This document shows positions 42,700 through 44,753 of a DNA stretch of 44,753 nucleotides, one piece after another. Source of the DNA: an uncultured bacterium (GTDB lineage: Bacteria; Verrucomicrobiota; Kiritimatiellia; RFP12; UBA1067). The translations under genes and the position numbers were made by a program. The notes beneath the pieces were generated by a model. The model was not told the origin of the DNA, did not search any database, and worked only from the letters and a program-made list of their open reading frames with translations. The stretch spans positions 1 to 44,753 of the forward strand of contig CADCGZ010000033.1 in assembly GCA_902801025.1 (NCBI GenBank), in the 5' to 3' direction. Position 1 is the first letter of the stretch. Every line of letters begins with the position of its first letter.

Positions 42700-44753
42700 C
42701 TACATCTCCTCCGCCTCGATATCCTGCCGCACTCCGAGCGAGGCAATCTGCGGATTGCCGCTGCCGAGACCGGTTATCTTGAATTCGCACGTAGTGACGT
42801 GCAAACCGACCTTGGTCGCTCTGTCTTCACCCAGGTCGCCGTTGCGCATAGTGGGAGAAGGCCTGATCGCGTAGTCCGCCTTGAGTATGAGCGTGGCTGT
42901 CTTGTTCTTGTCGTCAACCTTCAGTTCAAACCGCCATCCGTCATTGGTACGCGGCTGATCGATGGCCATCAAGTCATTTTCGTTGAGCGTACTCCAGTGC
43001 GGGATTCGGCTGCTTTCTTCTGGCTCCAGTCCGATTATGCGCGCCGGGTTCTCCGAAGGATCGTCGGGATCGAGGACGCCGTCCGAGTTGAGTCCTGCAA
43101 TCGGGGCTAGCGTGGCCTGGTTCATCAAGCTGGAGATGAACATGCGGTCTGACTTGTCTTTCAGGATGCTGCAGAAATATTTGCATCGCGGAGTGGCGTC
43201 GTTCTCGTTTCCAGTCGGTTCAAGGACCGTCGCGTTGCCTTCTTTTCCGGTCTTGCCGTCCTTTGACACGACAAACGCAAGCACCGATCGGTAGCTGTCC
43301 TTCGCAAACTGGGTGCAGACCCCGTTCTCGTCGAATACTAGGGGCAGCTTCGCTCCGCCCAGTTTCTCGCCACGAATGCTTTTGTTGATGAAATTGGTGA
43401 TGTCGTCCTTGAGCCACGTCTCGAAGTTCTTCAGCTGGCCGGGCTTTATGTCATCCCATTCCGCCATCTGGTCGATTATCAGCGAGACTTCGTCGTCGTC
43501 AAGCTCCGCGCCTTTCGAGGCGGCAATGTTCTTGTAATTCTCGAGAATCTGCATCTTGTGGAGCTCGACCGGCTTTTCGTCCTTGGCCGTGAACTTGGCT
43601 GCGAGTTTCATCTCGCACGCGGCGTCGCAGAGCGTCATGTCCTTCGGATCGACCTCTACTCTCAGCAGGCAGTCGCCCTCGAACGCCCTGTTGTCGCCGA
43701 TGCCTGCCTTGATGGTGAAGAGGAGCTCCGCGTTACCGTTCTTGAGCTCGGTGATCCTGCAGCCGGGCTTGCCGACGAGCTCAAGGCTCCCGAGGTCCTT
43801 GACGTTCTCTCCGAATTTCGCAACGACATCCTTCAGAAACGCTTCGTTATCCGAAATGTCCTTGGCCAGGTTGGCGACAAAGTTCTCGGAAGTGGACTTT
43901 TCCGCCGTCTTGTTCGCGTTGAAGCCGAGTCCGCCGGTGGTCCGAAGGGTATAAGCCAATTCCTTCATCTCATTCCCGTTGCGTCCGAATTCGAGTTTCA
44001 ATTCGTTGGCGGATTCCTTCTTCGCCTCCCTGACGTCCTGCTCGATGCGGGCGAGGTCGGTCGTGGCCGAACGGCTGAGGGCGAGGCCCTTGAAGCGGTC
44101 GCGCCTGGCTTCGTCCTGGATTGAGCTTCCATACCCGGATACGAGAACCTTCTTCATCGCCTCCGCCGCGATGCTGTCCACGTCGGATCCGCCGCGGAGG
44201 AGCATGGCGGCGAATATCTTCGCGAACTTCTCCTTGTCCGCTTCGGGAAGGTTTTTGTACGTGCCGGACTTCCTGATCTTCGAGGGTATCTCGCCGGAGC
44301 CGTAGTCCAGGATATCCATGGCGAGCTTTCTCTGCGCGGCGGTGCGCGTCGCGGCGGACTTCTCGTTGACTTCGTCTGCGCGGGCTAGGATGTTTTGGTA
44401 GGCCACGATGTTCGAGGCCTTGAGAGCGTCCCACCTGTTCGAGACCACAGTGCTCCCTGCCCTCTGGTTGATTACGCCTGCGAAGCGGTCGAGGATTTCA
44501 CGGGTCTGGGTGCGCGAAAGCGGCTTCAGGCTCGACAGGTCGAAGCCCTTGGTGCTGCCGTTCTGCGGGAGGCCAAGCTCCGCACGGACCTTTTCGAGGG
44601 CGCCTTCGTCGACGCCTGCGTTCTTCAGCGCCTGGACGAAGGCGTTCTTCACCCCCAGCGTCGTGGCGGCGCTGACCGACTTGGTGTTCCAGCCCTTCAG
44701 GATGCCGACGTGGTTGTTCACCATGTCGAGCTTGCCGCGTCCCGTAAGGGTTA
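42700..44753 (-). CDS. Large soluble protein of unknown function, 5' end outside the window
   Basis: The frame is open from the window edge to the TAG at 42700, at least 683 residues. The ATG at 44724 has no ribosome binding site and coding sequence continues before it, so the true start is probably outside. The N-terminal 280 residues are helical and charged (ALKNAGVDEGALEKVRAELG, YKNLPEADKEKFAKIFAAML). The middle is alpha/beta with four cysteines. The C terminus has LDPDDPSENPARIIGLEP and strand-rich segments ending QDIEAEEM. No signal peptide or membrane helix is seen in the visible part. The helical, signal-less build resembles the 1206-residue candidate effector, but no common motif links them. 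I do not recognise the family. Confidence 0.6.
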   Translation of the reverse strand, partial: TLTGRGKLDMVNNHVGILKGWNTKSVSAATTLGVKNAFVQALKNAGVDEGALEKVRAELGLPQNGSTKGFDLSSLKPLSRTQTREILDRFAGVINQRAGSTVVSNRWDALKASNIVAYQNILARADEVNEKSAATRTAAQRKLAMDILDYGSGEIPSKIRKSGTYKNLPEADKEKFAKIFAAMLLRGGSDVDSIAAEAMKKVLVSGYGSSIQDEARRDRFKGLALSRSATTDLARIEQDVREAKKESANELKLEFGRNGNEMKELAYTLRTTGGLGFNANKTAEKSTSENFVANLAKDISDNEAFLKDVVAKFGENVKDLGSLELVGKPGCRITELKNGNAELLFTIKAGIGDNRAFEGDCLLRVEVDPKDMTLCDAACEMKLAAKFTAKDEKPVELHKMQILENYKNIAASKGAELDDDEVSLIIDQMAEWDDIKPGQLKNFETWLKDDITNFINKSIRGEKLGGAKLPLVFDENGVCTQFAKDSYRSVLAFVVSKDGKTGKEGNATVLEPTGNENDATPRCKYFCSILKDKSDRMFISSLMNQATLAPIAGLNSDGVLDPDDPSENPARIIGLEPEESSRIPHWSTLNENDLMAIDQPRTNDGWRFELKVDDKNKTATLILKADYAIRPSPTMRNGDLGEDRATKVGLHVTTCEFKITGLGSGNPQIASLGVRQDIEAEEM

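Overview
The window is about 45 kb of GC-rich bacterial DNA in which essentially every real gene lies on the minus strand, so transcription runs from high to low coordinates. The gene content suggests an anaerobic member of the PVC group, most likely Kiritimatiellota or a related Verrucomicrobiota lineage (inference). The grounds are an hnd-type NADP-reducing hydrogenase operon, a Tad pilus locus with an FHA-fused ATPase, glycine-rich PMP/GLUG-type surface proteins, an SHD1-like secreted protein, and gene junctions filled with short-word repeats.

Layout, in order of transcription. (1) 44753-42700: a large protein of unknown function that is cut by the window edge. (2) 42596-24218: a secreted or surface protein cluster behind an extended -10 promoter. 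It encodes a TSP3-type calcium-motif protein, a 567-residue secreted protein, a 271-residue protein with a shared YRG-type domain, two very large glycine-rich beta-helix-like adhesins (1100 and about 1039 residues), and a 2716-residue secreted giant. (3) 24239-20157: a small CesT-like type III secretion chaperone gene that overlaps the end of the giant gene. It is followed directly by a 1206-residue protein joining a DUF3626-like domain to a C-terminal HD-type domain. I read this as a secreted effector with its own chaperone, and it is the best candidate here for an undescribed system. (4) 20048-19563: a small exported SHD1-like protein. (5) 19489-18341: a FucO-type iron alcohol dehydrogenase with its own strong promoter and a terminator.

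(6) 18232-2294: one long Tad/Flp pilus operon. It holds three small pilins, a TadV prepilin peptidase, a very large TadE-like protein, TadG-like and TadE-like minor pilins, a membrane protein, CpaB, the CpaC secretin, a CpaF/TadA ATPase with an N-terminal FHA domain, TadB and TadC. Two anchored proteins of unknown function and a membrane-anchored PBP-type protein follow. Many of these genes overlap by 1-11 bases, which points to translational coupling. No TadZ/CpaE is visible. (7) 2135-1: hndA, hndB and hndC of an NADP-reducing or electron-bifurcating hydrogenase. hndC runs off the left edge and is frameshifted by a perfect 26-base tandem duplication.

Three families of short-word repeats (8-base TTTTCAAC type, AGGATTTACA type, CGCAAAGAA type) form long inverted repeats at gene junctions in the secreted-protein cluster. 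Pieces of them have entered coding sequence. One pair encloses the ribosome binding site and start codon of an adhesin gene.
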